A stretch of 34,019 nucleotides of DNA, taken from Propionibacteriaceae bacterium UBA5174. GTDB lineage: Bacteria > Actinomycetota > Actinomycetes > Propionibacteriales > Propionibacteriaceae. Positions 7,752 to 15,586 of the stretch are shown piece after piece (the stretch's first letter is position 1; each line of letters begins with the position of its first letter). The DNA lies in contig DHWU01000047.1 in NCBI GenBank assembly GCA_002413345.1, positions 1 to 34,019 of the forward strand. The letters are read 5' to 3'. Below the pieces are notes generated by a model, which was given only the letters and a program-made list of their open reading frames with translations, did no database searches and was not told the origin of the DNA. The position numbers and the translations under genes are program-made.

Positions 7752-9032
7752 GTGGCAAGTATCGAATTCGTCGACGCTCGACAGATTCTGGACTCGCGGG
7801 GCAACCCGACTGTCGAAGTTCAGGTGGTGCTTGACGACGGCGCTGAGGGCCGCGCTGCCGTCCCGTCAGGTGCGTCTACGGGTGCCTTCGAGGCAGTCGA
7901 ATTGCGCGACGGCGATGCCGCGCATTACTCGGGCAAGGGCGTACTCAAGGCAGTCGAAAATGTGATCGAGCAGATCGCTCCTGAGGTATTGGGCATGGAG
8001 GCCGACGAGCAGCGGCTGCTTGACCAGGCGATGCTTGAGCTCGACGGCACTGACAACAAGGGCAAACTCGGTGCGAACGCGATTTTGGGTGTTTCGCTGG
8101 CTGTGGCCCATGCCGCTGCGGAGTCGGCAGGGCTGCCGCTTTACCGCTACCTCGGTGGGCCCACGGCAAATGTCTTGCCGGTGCCGATGATGAACATTCT
8201 CAACGGCGGCTCGCACGCTGATTCAAATGTGGACATTCAAGAGTTCATGATCGCGCCAATCGGGGCGGCTACCTTCGCTGATGCACTCGAGATGGGCGCC
8301 GGGGTTTACCACTCCTTGAAGGCTGTGCTGAAGACCAAAGGTCTGGCTACCGGCTTGGGTGACGAGGGTGGGTTCGCGCCAAATCTGGACAGCAACGCTG
8401 AAGCTCTCGATCTGATCCTGCTCGCCATCGAAAAGGCGGGCTTCGTGCCGGGCAAAGACGTTGGTCTTGCTTTGGACGTGGCCGCCTCGGAGTTCTACAC
8501 CGATGGCAAGTACGCCTTCGAAGGCGCCCAGAAGCAGGCCGCCGAACTGATCGAGTACTACGAGAAGCTGGTGGCCAACTACCCGCTGGTCTCCATCGAG
8601 GACCCACTGAATGAAGAGGACTGGGATGGCTGGAAGGTGATCACCGAGGTCCTGGGTGACAAGGTTCAGCTGGTCGGCGACGACCTGTTCGTGACCAATG
8701 TGACTCGGTTGGGCCGGGGTATCGAAACCGGTACCGCAAATTCCCTGTTGGTGAAGGTGAACCAGATTGGATCGCTGACCGAGACCATCGACGCGGTGAC
8801 TTTGGCTCACCGCAGTGGTTACACCACGATGATGAGTCACCGAAGCGGCGAAACTGAGGACACCACAATCGCCGACCTGGCGGTGGCCTTGGGCTGTGGC
8901 CAGATCAAGTCTGGCGCTCCGGCGCGTTCGGAACGGGTAGCGAAATACAACCAGCTACTACGGATCGAAGAGGACCTCGACGAGGCGGCTCGCTACGCCG
9001 GTGCCGCAGCCTTCCCGCGGTTCAAGGCCTGA
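7752..9032 (+). CDS. eno: Enolase
   Basis: Glycolytic enzyme interconverting 2-phosphoglycerate and phosphoenolpyruvate with Mg2+. The 426 residues are the usual length. Visible family motifs: ARQILDSRGNPTVEV at the N-terminus, the SGASTGAFEAVELRDGD loop, metal-ligand segments DVAASEF, SIEDPLNEEDWDGW and VGDDLFVTN, the catalytic-Lys strand LLVKVNQIGSLTE, and the SHRSGETED signature. The start is GTG at 7752 with AAAGG 8 bases upstream. A strong hairpin terminator follows the stop by 10 bases. Identification is secure. Confidence 0.98.
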   Translation: MASIEFVDARQILDSRGNPTVEVQVVLDDGAEGRAAVPSGASTGAFEAVELRDGDAAHYSGKGVLKAVENVIEQIAPEVLGMEADEQRLLDQAMLELDGTDNKGKLGANAILGVSLAVAHAAAESAGLPLYRYLGGPTANVLPVPMMNILNGGSHADSNVDIQEFMIAPIGAATFADALEMGAGVYHSLKAVLKTKGLATGLGDEGGFAPNLDSNAEALDLILLAIEKAGFVPGKDVGLALDVAASEFYTDGKYAFEGAQKQAAELIEYYEKLVANYPLVSIEDPLNEEDWDGWKVITEVLGDKVQLVGDDLFVTNVTRLGRGIETGTANSLLVKVNQIGSLTETIDAVTLAHRSGYTTMMSHRSGETEDTTIADLAVALGCGQIKSGAPARSERVAKYNQLLRIEEDLDEAARYAGAAAFPRFKA

Positions 9033-9042
9033 CTTATTGCCT

Positions 9043-9078
9043 GGTGCAGCCCCGGTGCTCCGGCGCCGGGGCTGCACC
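9043..9078 (+). terminator. Strong hairpin after eno, without a U tract
   Basis: A 13-bp perfect stem (9043-9055 with 9066-9078) continues with TGC/GCG (one wobble) to a TCCG tetraloop, giving 16 bp in all. It begins 10 bases after the enolase stop. No T run follows, which is common for actinobacterial terminators. Confidence 0.7.
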
Positions 9079-9180
9079 ACGTTCAGCTGAGGTTATGTTT
9101 CGGGGCGGCGATGCCGGGCGCGCCAGGCAAAGCTGGCCTGAGTTGGGCACCTATCCTTGGGCTGATGATTACCAGGGACC

Positions 9181-9735
9181 ATGGCGAACGCACCGCGTAG
9201 CCCACGAACGCGGAGTTCGGGGCCGGGACGCTCAACTCAGCGACGGACGCGCAATGTGTCGCGTCCAGCGCCGACGAAATCGGCGCCGGAAAACGAGGCG
9301 ACCGAGCGCAAGCCGGTGTGGCAACGGGGTCTGAACGTCACCCGGCGGGCGGTGGCCCTTGCCGTGGTGCTGATCGTCTTGGTGATTTCCTTCGGCAGCA
9401 CAACACAGATTTACTTGCGCCAGCAGCAGGATCTTGCCGTCGCTAAGCAAGAGATTCGGGACCGCCAAGCGCAGGTTTCCGACTTGGAAGCTGAGCTGGC
9501 TCGCTGGGATGATCCGGCCTATGTGAAGGCCCAAGCTCGGGATCGGCTTGGTTGGGTGATGCCTGGGGAGACTGGCTACCGGGTTGTCGGCGACGATGGC
9601 AAGCCGCTGGGCGGCGGGGTGGCATTGGAGTCGCAACGAAGTGAGACTGACGAAGGTGCCCAATATTGGTGGCAGCGACTCTCCGGTTCGATGGCTACCG
9701 CTGATTCGCCAGTGCGGCAGGTAGGCAAGGGCTAA
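9181..9735 (+). CDS. Septum formation initiator family protein (DivIC/FtsB-like)
   Basis: Bitopic divisome protein expected to link FtsL/FtsQ-type partners at the septum. The 184 residues show a basic, disordered cytoplasmic N-terminus (1-53), one membrane helix (about 55-73), a coiled coil (about 78-108) and the family motif AYVKAQARDRLGWVMPGETGY (around 113-133), which continues into a low-complexity extracytoplasmic tail. Its position directly after eno is conserved in actinobacteria (Rv1024 in M. tuberculosis is the counterpart). The start is ATG at 9181, with AGGGA a few bases upstream. I leave the symbol empty because DivIC and FtsB cannot be separated by sequence alone. Confidence 0.88.
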   Translation: MANAPRSPRTRSSGPGRSTQRRTRNVSRPAPTKSAPENEATERKPVWQRGLNVTRRAVALAVVLIVLVISFGSTTQIYLRQQQDLAVAKQEIRDRQAQVSDLEAELARWDDPAYVKAQARDRLGWVMPGETGYRVVGDDGKPLGGGVALESQRSETDEGAQYWWQRLSGSMATADSPVRQVGKG

Positions 9736-9765
9736 TCGGGGTCGGCGGCATGGAAGAATGCCGTC

Positions 9766-10269
9766 GTGGTTGAACTCTCTGCGCTCAGTGAAGCCGACGC
9801 CGAAATCGTTGCCGCTCAACTTGGCCGTCCGGTACGTGGCGCGGTGGCTGTGGCTTGGCGGTGTCCCTGCGGCAAACCCGGGGTGGTGGCTACGAGTCCT
9901 CGATTGGAAGATGGGACCCCCTTTCCAACCACCTATTACTTGACTTGTTCACGGGCTTCGTCCGCGTGTTCAACTCTGGAAGCGAACTCGGTGATGGTCG
10001 AACTCGGCCAGCGGCTCGCTGATGAACCAGAATTGGCTGCCGCCTATGTCGCGGCGCACGAGGCGTACCTGGCTGACCGCGCCGCGTTGGGGGAGGTTCC
10101 TGAACTTGATGGGATCAGCGCCGGCGGCATGCCAACTCGGGTTAAGTGCTTGCACGCCTTGTTGGGGCATGCCTTGGCCGCTGGGCCGGGAGTTAACCCG
10201 ATTGGGGATGAAGTAGTGGCACGAATTGGTGAGTTTTGGCGGCGGCCCTGTTTGGCCGATCATGAGTGA
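9766..10269 (+). CDS. DUF501 family protein
   Basis: A 167-residue cytosolic protein of unknown function, conserved across actinobacteria between divIC/ftsB and ppx. The diagnostic segments are present: AWRCPCGKPGVVATSPRLE, GTPFPTTYYLTC, and GGMPTRVKCLHALLGHALA followed by GVNPIGDEV. The conserved Cys pair (CPC) and further Cys (LTC, KCL) could bind metal, which is inference. GTG at 9766 is used; AAGAAT ending 6 bases upstream might be a weak leaderless -10, and GGAAG at 9752-9756 a possible ribosome site. Its 3' end overlaps the ppx start by 8 bases, so the two are coupled. Confidence 0.88.
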   Translation: MVELSALSEADAEIVAAQLGRPVRGAVAVAWRCPCGKPGVVATSPRLEDGTPFPTTYYLTCSRASSACSTLEANSVMVELGQRLADEPELAAAYVAAHEAYLADRAALGEVPELDGISAGGMPTRVKCLHALLGHALAAGPGVNPIGDEVVARIGEFWRRPCLADHE

Positions 10270-11191
10270 GTTGTTGGCCGCAGTGGATTGCGGCACAAAC
10301 TCGGTTCGGTTGTTGATCTGCAGAGTGGTTAGCGACGGCACTGTGGTTGAAGTGGATCGGCGACTTCACCTCACCAGGCTTGGTCAGGGTGTGGACGCCA
10401 CGGGAGCCTTTCACCCGGATGCACTGGCTCGGACTCTGGCCGCGATGGGCGACTTCGGTGACCAACTGGATGCTCTTGGCGTCGTTCGCCGACGCGTGAT
10501 TGCTACTTCGGCAGCGCGGGACGCCGCCAACTCTGCGGAGTTCTTTGCAGGGGTTCGCACCCGGTTGGGGGTGGAGGCTGAGATCATTTCTGGCGCCGAG
10601 GAAGCCAGACTGTCTTACGGGGGCGCAGTGCAGGCGTTGCCAGCACTGGAGCAGCCGGTGCTGGTGATGGACATCGGTGGTGGTTCCACCGAGTTGGTGC
10701 TGGGCCTTGACGGGGTGCCGCAACACTCGATCTCGCTGGATGTCGGCTCGGTCCGGGTGCGGGAACGATTCCTGCATTCTGATCCGCCCACCGACACGGA
10801 GGTGGCCGCGGCTTCGGCGCACATCAACCAGTTGTTGGACGACAGTGGCATTGACTTTGCTGCAGTGGCGTCTTGGGTGGGGGTAGGTGGCACGGCAACC
10901 AGTCTGTCGGCGCTGGTCCAGGGCATGAGCCATTACGACCGAGACGCAGTGCACGGCTCAAGGCTTGCCCGCGATGAGTTGTTTGCTTTCACTGCTGAGC
11001 TGTTGGCAATCCCCGTAGAGCAGGTGGCGGCCTACCCCACCATGATGCCGCAGCGTGCCGATGTGATCTGTGCTGGTGGGCTGGTGTGTGAGCTAGTGGG
11101 GAAGCGGTTCGAGTTGCCGCTGATCGTCAGCGAGGCCGATATTCTCGACGGGCTGATCGCTGGACTTGCCCGCCCGGTTTCCCAGCTTTGA
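10262..11191 (+). CDS. Ppx/GppA family exopolyphosphatase
   Basis: Predicted to hydrolyse terminal phosphates of polyphosphate and/or pppGpp. The 309-residue protein has the ASKHA-fold phosphate loops AVDCGTNSVRLL near the N-terminus and VMDIGGGSTELVLG about residue 138, and GVGGTATSLSAL in the second lobe. It lacks the C-terminal HD-like extension of E. coli Ppx/GppA, like the short actinobacterial enzymes (Rv1026/Ppx1 type). ATG at 10262, overlapping the DUF501 stop, fits the family start; an upstream in-frame GTG at 10226 would add an unconserved segment. Substrate preference cannot be told from sequence. Confidence 0.9.
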   Translation: MSELLAAVDCGTNSVRLLICRVVSDGTVVEVDRRLHLTRLGQGVDATGAFHPDALARTLAAMGDFGDQLDALGVVRRRVIATSAARDAANSAEFFAGVRTRLGVEAEIISGAEEARLSYGGAVQALPALEQPVLVMDIGGGSTELVLGLDGVPQHSISLDVGSVRVRERFLHSDPPTDTEVAAASAHINQLLDDSGIDFAAVASWVGVGGTATSLSALVQGMSHYDRDAVHGSRLARDELFAFTAELLAIPVEQVAAYPTMMPQRADVICAGGLVCELVGKRFELPLIVSEADILDGLIAGLARPVSQL

Positions 11192-11214
11192 TCGAGCGCG
11201 GCGCTGGATAGACT
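11187..11214 (+). promoter_or_regulatory. Candidate promoter of the tRNA gene
   Basis: TTTGAT (11187-11192, at the ppx stop codon) and TAGACT (11209-11214) are 16 bases apart. Transcription would start about 4 bases before the mature tRNA end. Confidence 0.4.
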
Positions 11215-11224
11215 TCAGCGAGTG

Positions 11225-11298
11225 GCCCCCATGGCCCAACAGGTAGAGGCAGGCGGCTTAAACCCGCCACAGTATGGGTTCGAATCCCATTGGGGGCA
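11225..11298 (+). tRNA. tRNA-Leu (anticodon TAA), short variable loop
   Basis: A full cloverleaf can be drawn. The acceptor stem GCCCCCA (11225-11231) pairs with TGGGGGC (11291-11297), and the discriminator is A11298. The D arm is GCCC-AACAGGTAG-AGGC. The anticodon stem GGCGG/CCGCC has the loop CTTAAAC, so the anticodon is TAA. The T arm is ATGGG-TTCGAAT-CCCAT. CCA is not encoded. The variable loop is only 5 bases (ACAGT), whereas bacterial tRNA-Leu normally has a long class II variable arm. The A73 discriminator and G18-G19 in the D loop agree with leucine identity, but charging is inferred from the anticodon. Confidence 0.9.
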
Positions 11299-11584
11299 CT
11301 GCGACTATTCCTGGTCGGCCAGCAAAGACTGATAGCAATCGCGCAGTCAGTAGCGGGTCGTTAGCCAGGAACCGCACGGCAGGCGCGCACCTCGATCACC
11401 GCCGTCATGACCGCCAGCGTGGATGCCATCGCCGCCGTTGGCCAATAGACAATCTTGGCCAGAACTCGCCAGCTAGGGGTCGAAATCAGGGTGGGTTCAG
11501 GGTGGAACAAAGCCGGACGACAGAAGTGTTATCTACCATGGGTACCTACGGTGCGCAGTCGCCGTACACCTAGAAGGAGAACCG

Positions 11585-12421
11585 ATGAGCTCGAACCCGA
11601 TCTTGTCCAAGCCGAATGCTTGGATCAACTCTGGGCAGCAGCAGGCCTACCCGGGTTACCAGCAGCAGGCTTACCCAGGGCAGCAGCAGGCCTACCCGGG
11701 TTACCCGCAGGCGCCGACCCAGTACGGCGATGCGAACTCAGGACAGTTCGCCGCAGTGCAGGGACGAATGACCATTGATGACGTGCTGACTAAGAGTGCC
11801 GTCACCCTGGGTTCTTTGGCGGCGGTAGCCGTGCTCACCTTCATGTTCATGCCGACCCCGTTCCTATTGCCGGCGATGATCGTCGGTGCCTTGGGTTCTT
11901 TTGTACCGGTGCTGCTGGTCAGCTTCCGCCGCAAGGTGAACCCGGCCTTTGTGCTGGCCTACGCCGTCATTGAAGGGGTCTTCATTGGCGCGGTCTCCAA
12001 GTTCTACGAAAGCATGTTCAGCGGAATCGTTCCCGCGGCCCTGATGGCTACCGTGTTCGCGGCCGTGGCGACCTTGGCCGTCTACAAGTTCTTTCGGATC
12101 AAGGTCACCAGCAAGTTCCGCAAGATGGTCATGATCGGCACCATCGCCTACGCGGGGCTGCTGATGGTGAACCTGGTCCTGTCGTTCTTCGGCCTGGGCT
12201 TCCTGTCGAGCGGCGGAAACATGTTCCTGCTGCTAGGCATTTCGGCGATCGGTATTGGCTTGGCCGTGTTCAACCTGATCATGGACTTTGACTACGTCGA
12301 GCAGGGCATTGCGATGGGGGCCGACGCCTCCGAATCTTGGCGGGCCGCGTTCGGCCTGACTGTGACCCTCGTGTGGCTGTACGTAGAGATGCTGCGCGTG
12401 CTGTCGTACCTGCGCAACTGA
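11585..12421 (+). CDS. Bax inhibitor-1/YccA family membrane protein
   Basis: A 278-residue integral membrane protein. Residues 1-60 form a cytoplasmic Gln/Tyr/Pro/Gly-rich tail with three YPG repeats, and about seven hydrophobic segments follow from residue 70 to the end, separated by short basic loops (SFRRKVN, RIKVTSKFRK). The FDYVEQGI segment and the terminal WLYVEMLRVLSYLRN are typical of the actinobacterial branch of this family (often annotated Bax inhibitor-1/YccA), whose members have been linked to calcium leak or membrane-protease control; the exact role here is unknown. AAGGAGA lies 6 bases before ATG at 11585. It is a single-gene unit closed by the hairpin at 12436-12469. The 285 bases between it and the tRNA contain no gene. 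Confidence 0.85.
   Translation: MSSNPILSKPNAWINSGQQQAYPGYQQQAYPGQQQAYPGYPQAPTQYGDANSGQFAAVQGRMTIDDVLTKSAVTLGSLAAVAVLTFMFMPTPFLLPAMIVGALGSFVPVLLVSFRRKVNPAFVLAYAVIEGVFIGAVSKFYESMFSGIVPAALMATVFAAVATLAVYKFFRIKVTSKFRKMVMIGTIAYAGLLMVNLVLSFFGLGFLSSGGNMFLLLGISAIGIGLAVFNLIMDFDYVEQGIAMGADASESWRAAFGLTVTLVWLYVEMLRVLSYLRN
11636..11704 (+). repeat. In-frame tandem repeat encoding QQQAYPGY units
   Basis: Three adjacent units of 24, 21 and 24 bases (11636-11659, 11660-11680, 11681-11704) encode QQQAYPGY, QQQAYPG and QQQAYPGY in the cytoplasmic tail of the Bax-inhibitor-family protein. The first and third units are identical in sequence. Confidence 0.85.
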
Positions 12422-12435
12422 TCAGCAACCAGAAC

Positions 12436-12469
12436 TCAGGCCCCAGGCGCTTTGGCACCTGGGGCCTGA
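12436..12469. terminator. Convergent (bidirectional) hairpin terminator
   Basis: A perfect 12-bp stem (12436-12447 with 12458-12469) with a 10-base loop lies 15 bases after the membrane-protein stop and 7 bases before the NUDIX stop on the other strand. It can serve both convergent genes. Only a short T-rich stretch follows on the plus strand. Confidence 0.65.
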
Positions 12470-12475
12470 TTGGTT

Positions 12476-13180
12476 TCAAGACAGGTCAGTGGCCAGATTG
12501 GCCAGATGTCGTTCGAGGATCACTTTCGCCCAGGACGACCAAGGCTGCTTCGACCAGTCAGCTAGTCCGATCCAGGTCGCAGCTTCAGTGGTGCCACCCA
12601 CATCGTTGACTACCGGGGATTGCGGGTCGATACAGCGGGCTGCGTAGATGATCCGGACGGCGTGGAAATCCTCGACTACCTGGGCGGGGGAGTGTCCGAT
12701 CCAGTGGTCAGTCTGAACGTCCAGGAGTTGAGAGATTTCGACGCGTTGTCCGGTCTCCTCGGCAATCTCGCGCAGCAGAGCCCGGCTGGGAGTCTCACCT
12801 GGGTCGATGCCACCTCCGGGTAGACCCCACAAACCGGGCACGGCGGTGCGATCGGAGAACTGGGTGGTCAGCAGCCCGCGCTCCGACAGCACGATGCCGT
12901 AGGCCGCCACGCGCTGGCGCTGGATGGGTTCGTTGCCTGCTGCGATCTCTAGACCAGCGTCAATGGCTCGCGGACGGGCCGGTGGCAGGCTTCGGGTGCG
13001 GTCATGAGTGCCGACCTGAACCGTCAAGGTCAGTTCGGGAAAGCGGCCGGTGGTCGAAAGTGGCCGGATGATTCGGTAGCCACGTTGCCACGCCAATCGA
13101 TAGGGATCGGCGCCGTGGGGCAGAGTGGCGCTGAACACCGGCGGGCCGCCGGCCACCCGCACACCGATGATCCGCATCAA
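12476..13180 (-). CDS. NUDIX hydrolase
   Basis: Hydrolyses a nucleoside-diphosphate-linked substrate that cannot be named from sequence. In the 234-residue product the NUDIX box is complete at about 123-145 (GGGIDPGETPSRALLREIAE, continuing ETG), preceded by GLWGLP, which is typical for the fold. The first ~88 residues (RIIGVRVAGGPP and following) are a separate N-terminal segment that I do not recognise. The start shown is TTG at 13180, about 9 bases after AGAAGGG on the minus strand; the next codon is ATG (13177), so the start is uncertain by one residue. It is divergent from the DNA methylase and convergent with the membrane-protein gene. Confidence 0.88.
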   Translation of the reverse strand: MMRIIGVRVAGGPPVFSATLPHGADPYRLAWQRGYRIIRPLSTTGRFPELTLTVQVGTHDRTRSLPPARPRAIDAGLEIAAGNEPIQRQRVAAYGIVLSERGLLTTQFSDRTAVPGLWGLPGGGIDPGETPSRALLREIAEETGQRVEISQLLDVQTDHWIGHSPAQVVEDFHAVRIIYAARCIDPQSPVVNDVGGTTEAATWIGLADWSKQPWSSWAKVILERHLANLATDLS

Positions 13181-13220
13181 CCAATGATGCCCTTCTGAGG
13201 GTGAGCCACCAACTTCGCCG

Positions 13221-13252
13221 CCCCGATCTTCTCGGCAGGAACCAGATCGGGG
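13221..13252. repeat. 9-bp inverted repeat in the NUDIX-methylase divergent gap
   Basis: CCCCGATCT (13221-13229) and AGATCGGGG (13244-13252) form a perfect inverted repeat with a 14-base spacer. Each arm contains a GATC. It lies upstream of both flanking genes, so it is more likely regulatory than a terminator. A TATGCT hexamer (13258-13263) just to its right could be the methylase -10. Confidence 0.5.
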
Positions 13253-13313
13253 TGGCCTATGCTCAACTCAATAGTGGTGATCGGGCAAAGGGGAGTATGG
13301 GCGTGGAGATGGC

Positions 13314-14351
13314 GTGATCAAATACCTTGGATCAAAGCGACGGCTTGTCGATGAAATCGGTCAGCTGTTTTCGCTGGTTGAAGCACGCACCGCAGCTGAC
13401 TTGTTTACCGGCACGACTCGGGTGGCGCAAGAATTCTGCCGCCGAGGGGGTTTGGTGACCTGTGTAGACACTGCCGCCTATTCCGAAGTGCTGGCCCAGT
13501 GTTATGTGGTTGCCGACTCGGCCAAGGTGGATTCCGCTGAGGTTGACGCAGCGTTGGCGCGACTGTCTGCTTTGCCTGATCGCCGCGGCTATGTCACTGA
13601 GGTGTTCTGTGAGAATGCGCGCTATTTCCATCCCAACAATGGGCAGCGGATCGATGCGATCCGGCAGGGAATCGACGATCTGTATGCCGACCACTGGTTG
13701 CGTCCGATCCTGTTGACTGCCTTGCTGGAGGCGGCCGATCGGGTCGATTCCACAGTGGGTCTACAGATGGCGTTTTTGAAAGACTGGGCGCCGCGGGCGC
13801 TACGTCCGCTGAAGCTGGTGGCGCCAGTGCTAACTCCCGGCACGGGCAAGGCGATTCGCGGTGATGCCATCGAGACTGCAGCAGCTCTGGAACCGGTAGA
13901 CCTTGCCTATCTGGATCCGCCTTACAACCAGCATCGCTACTTCACGAACTATCACGTTTGGGAGACCCTGGTTCGGTGGGATTCGCCGGAGTATTACGGG
14001 GTGGCCTGCAAACGGTTGGACGCCAGATCCGAGGAGACTCGTAGTCCGTTCAACTCACGCAAACAGATGCCCGAGGCGCTGGCTGGGTTGATCGAGCAGG
14101 TCAACGCCGAAACTGTGGTGGTGTCCTTCAGTAGCGAAGGCTTTGTACCGTTGGACGCTCTGATCGAAATGTGTGCTCAGCGGGGGCGTCCGGTGAAGGT
14201 CATGGCTTTCGACACCAGGCGATACATCGGTCAACAGATTGGTGTGTTCTCTCCGGACGGCCGGAGGGTCGGCGAAGCGGGGCCAGAGCGGAATGTGGAG
14301 TATCTGCTGATCAGCGCCCCCCAAGAGTTGCTGGACCGAATTACTGGCTGA
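13314..14351 (+). CDS. DNA adenine (N6) methyltransferase, D12/Dam-like
   Basis: Transfers a methyl group from SAM to adenine N6 in a DNA target. In the 345-residue product the order is that of alpha-group enzymes: the N-terminal YLGSKRRL motif (4-11), SAM-binding motif I DLFTGTTRVAQEF (29-41), a target-recognition region in the middle, and catalytic motif DPPY at 201-204 followed by NQHRYFTNYHVWETL. GTG at 13314 has GGAGA 5-10 bases upstream. No restriction endonuclease or partner gene is adjacent, so it appears to be an orphan methylase. Five GATC sites cluster at 13225-13333 around its start, but the recognition sequence is not determinable here. Its end overlaps the convergent lipoprotein gene by 11 bases. 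Confidence 0.85.
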   Translation: MIKYLGSKRRLVDEIGQLFSLVEARTAADLFTGTTRVAQEFCRRGGLVTCVDTAAYSEVLAQCYVVADSAKVDSAEVDAALARLSALPDRRGYVTEVFCENARYFHPNNGQRIDAIRQGIDDLYADHWLRPILLTALLEAADRVDSTVGLQMAFLKDWAPRALRPLKLVAPVLTPGTGKAIRGDAIETAAALEPVDLAYLDPPYNQHRYFTNYHVWETLVRWDSPEYYGVACKRLDARSEETRSPFNSRKQMPEALAGLIEQVNAETVVVSFSSEGFVPLDALIEMCAQRGRPVKVMAFDTRRYIGQQIGVFSPDGRRVGEAGPERNVEYLLISAPQELLDRITG

Positions 14352-15252
14352 TGACGTTTCCGTCCAGATCGGTGGTGACTACCTTGAAGCCGAAGGTGAA
14401 GTACATCCGCGGTTGGCTGAGCTTTTCCCGGTTGTCGATGGTGACACTCCATTTGGCGTGACTGGCCACCTCGGATTGGCCCCGGATTGCCGTGACTACC
14501 TGCCAGATGGCGGCTGCATTCACTTTCCCCGTGGGGAACTCTGGCAGGTCGGCTCCGGATCGGACGTTGCTGATGGGGGGCACTCTCGGTGCTCTAGTAA
14601 TGCGCACGGTGGTGCCATTCGCGCCAGGGTAATCGGCCTGAACACTTTGATCGGAAGTCACCGTTAGCGCCGTGAGATTCGGATGGCCACTGGTGGTCTC
14701 GCTGATCCCGCGGGCGATTCCGCCTTGGGTGTCGAAGTCGAGCACCTCCAGCAGCGATCCGTCCGGGTTGAAGAAGACTGTGCTGGATTCTGGCTGCGTC
14801 GACACGGTAATCATCACCTCGCCAGCCGAGTAGTCAACGATTGACAGTGATTGCGATGAACTTGATCCGGATTGTCCAGCTGCCGCTCGGAAGAGCGCTC
14901 CCACATCGGAGATGTTGAACTTGGTGACGTCAAAGGTTGCCTGGTCGACGTAGGTCAGGTCACTGGCAGCCTTTCCGGTCTCCCCATTTCGGTAGGCCCA
15001 GGTGACGGCGCGCTTGTCTTTGAGGACGCTCACCTGGACCGTGGTGGCCTTAACCTCGACCATCAGCACGCGATCACTGCCCGCCTCGGTAATGAGTTGC
15101 TTGACCATCGCCTCGGCCACTCCAGGCTGGGTGAAGTCGGGGGCGTCGCTGGTGGCCGTTGGTTGTGGGCTACACCCGGTCAGCAGCGCCAATGACAGCG
15201 CGATGACGGCGAGCGCAGTTCTAGTCACGATTCGAGCGTAGCGCGTGTTCAC
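14341..15252 (-). CDS. Secreted lipoprotein of unknown function
   Basis: A 303-residue lipoprotein. A basic start (NTRYARIVTR) and hydrophobic stretch end in the lipobox LALLTGC with Cys27, then a Ser/Thr/Pro-rich linker leads to a beta-rich domain (about 50-300) that includes VLMVEVKATTVQVSVL and MYFTFGFKVVTTDLDG. The layout (lipid anchor plus one beta-rich domain) recalls LppX/LprG-type lipid carriers, but I see no decisive motif and leave the function open. An in-frame ATG at 15285 would add 11 residues; GTG at 15252 gives a normal signal peptide. The 334 bases between this start and the next gene hold no gene, only the hairpin at 15379-15407. Confidence 0.75.
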   Translation of the reverse strand: MNTRYARIVTRTALAVIALSLALLTGCSPQPTATSDAPDFTQPGVAEAMVKQLITEAGSDRVLMVEVKATTVQVSVLKDKRAVTWAYRNGETGKAASDLTYVDQATFDVTKFNISDVGALFRAAAGQSGSSSSQSLSIVDYSAGEVMITVSTQPESSTVFFNPDGSLLEVLDFDTQGGIARGISETTSGHPNLTALTVTSDQSVQADYPGANGTTVRITRAPRVPPISNVRSGADLPEFPTGKVNAAAIWQVVTAIRGQSEVASHAKWSVTIDNREKLSQPRMYFTFGFKVVTTDLDGNVISQ

Positions 15253-15378
15253 AATTGGCCTGCGTGCCGATTCGCGCCCGGGCATTGCGGGGGCATGCCT
15301 GCTCGAGTAGCGGGGCTGGTCTCGCAGCTATCCGAGAAAGGGCAAAGCTGGTGCATCAGGCCGTCCCGAGAAAGTGAA

Positions 15379-15407
15379 AGCCGGACCATCTCATACCTGG
15401 TCCGGCT
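15379..15407. repeat. Perfect 10-bp hairpin in a gene-free stretch
   Basis: AGCCGGACCA (15379-15388) pairs exactly with TGGTCCGGCT (15398-15407) around a 9-base loop. Read on the minus strand it is followed by TTTCACTTTCT, so it may act as a minus-strand terminator for antisense transcripts coming from the LacI side. It sits between the divergent lipoprotein and SRPBCC genes. Confidence 0.5.
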
Positions 15408-15586
15408 AGCAATATTTGTATCTGGACGCGGCGAATCGGCGTGGGAGCGACACGCAATCGACCGGAATTCGGCCCGTCGAGGTTGCTTCGGCAAACCCCC
15501 TTCCATCGCCGGTCAACCTGAGTATCGTGGCGGTATCCCACCCAGCGTCGGGTGGCGATCGAACCACCTAGTGGAACGAGGCAGGG

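Noticed and set aside
11636..11704. CRISPR-like or phase-variable repeat in the Bax-inhibitor-family gene
   Set aside because: The units are in-frame multiples of 3 and encode a YPG-type tail; changes in copy number would not shift the frame, and there are no spacers.
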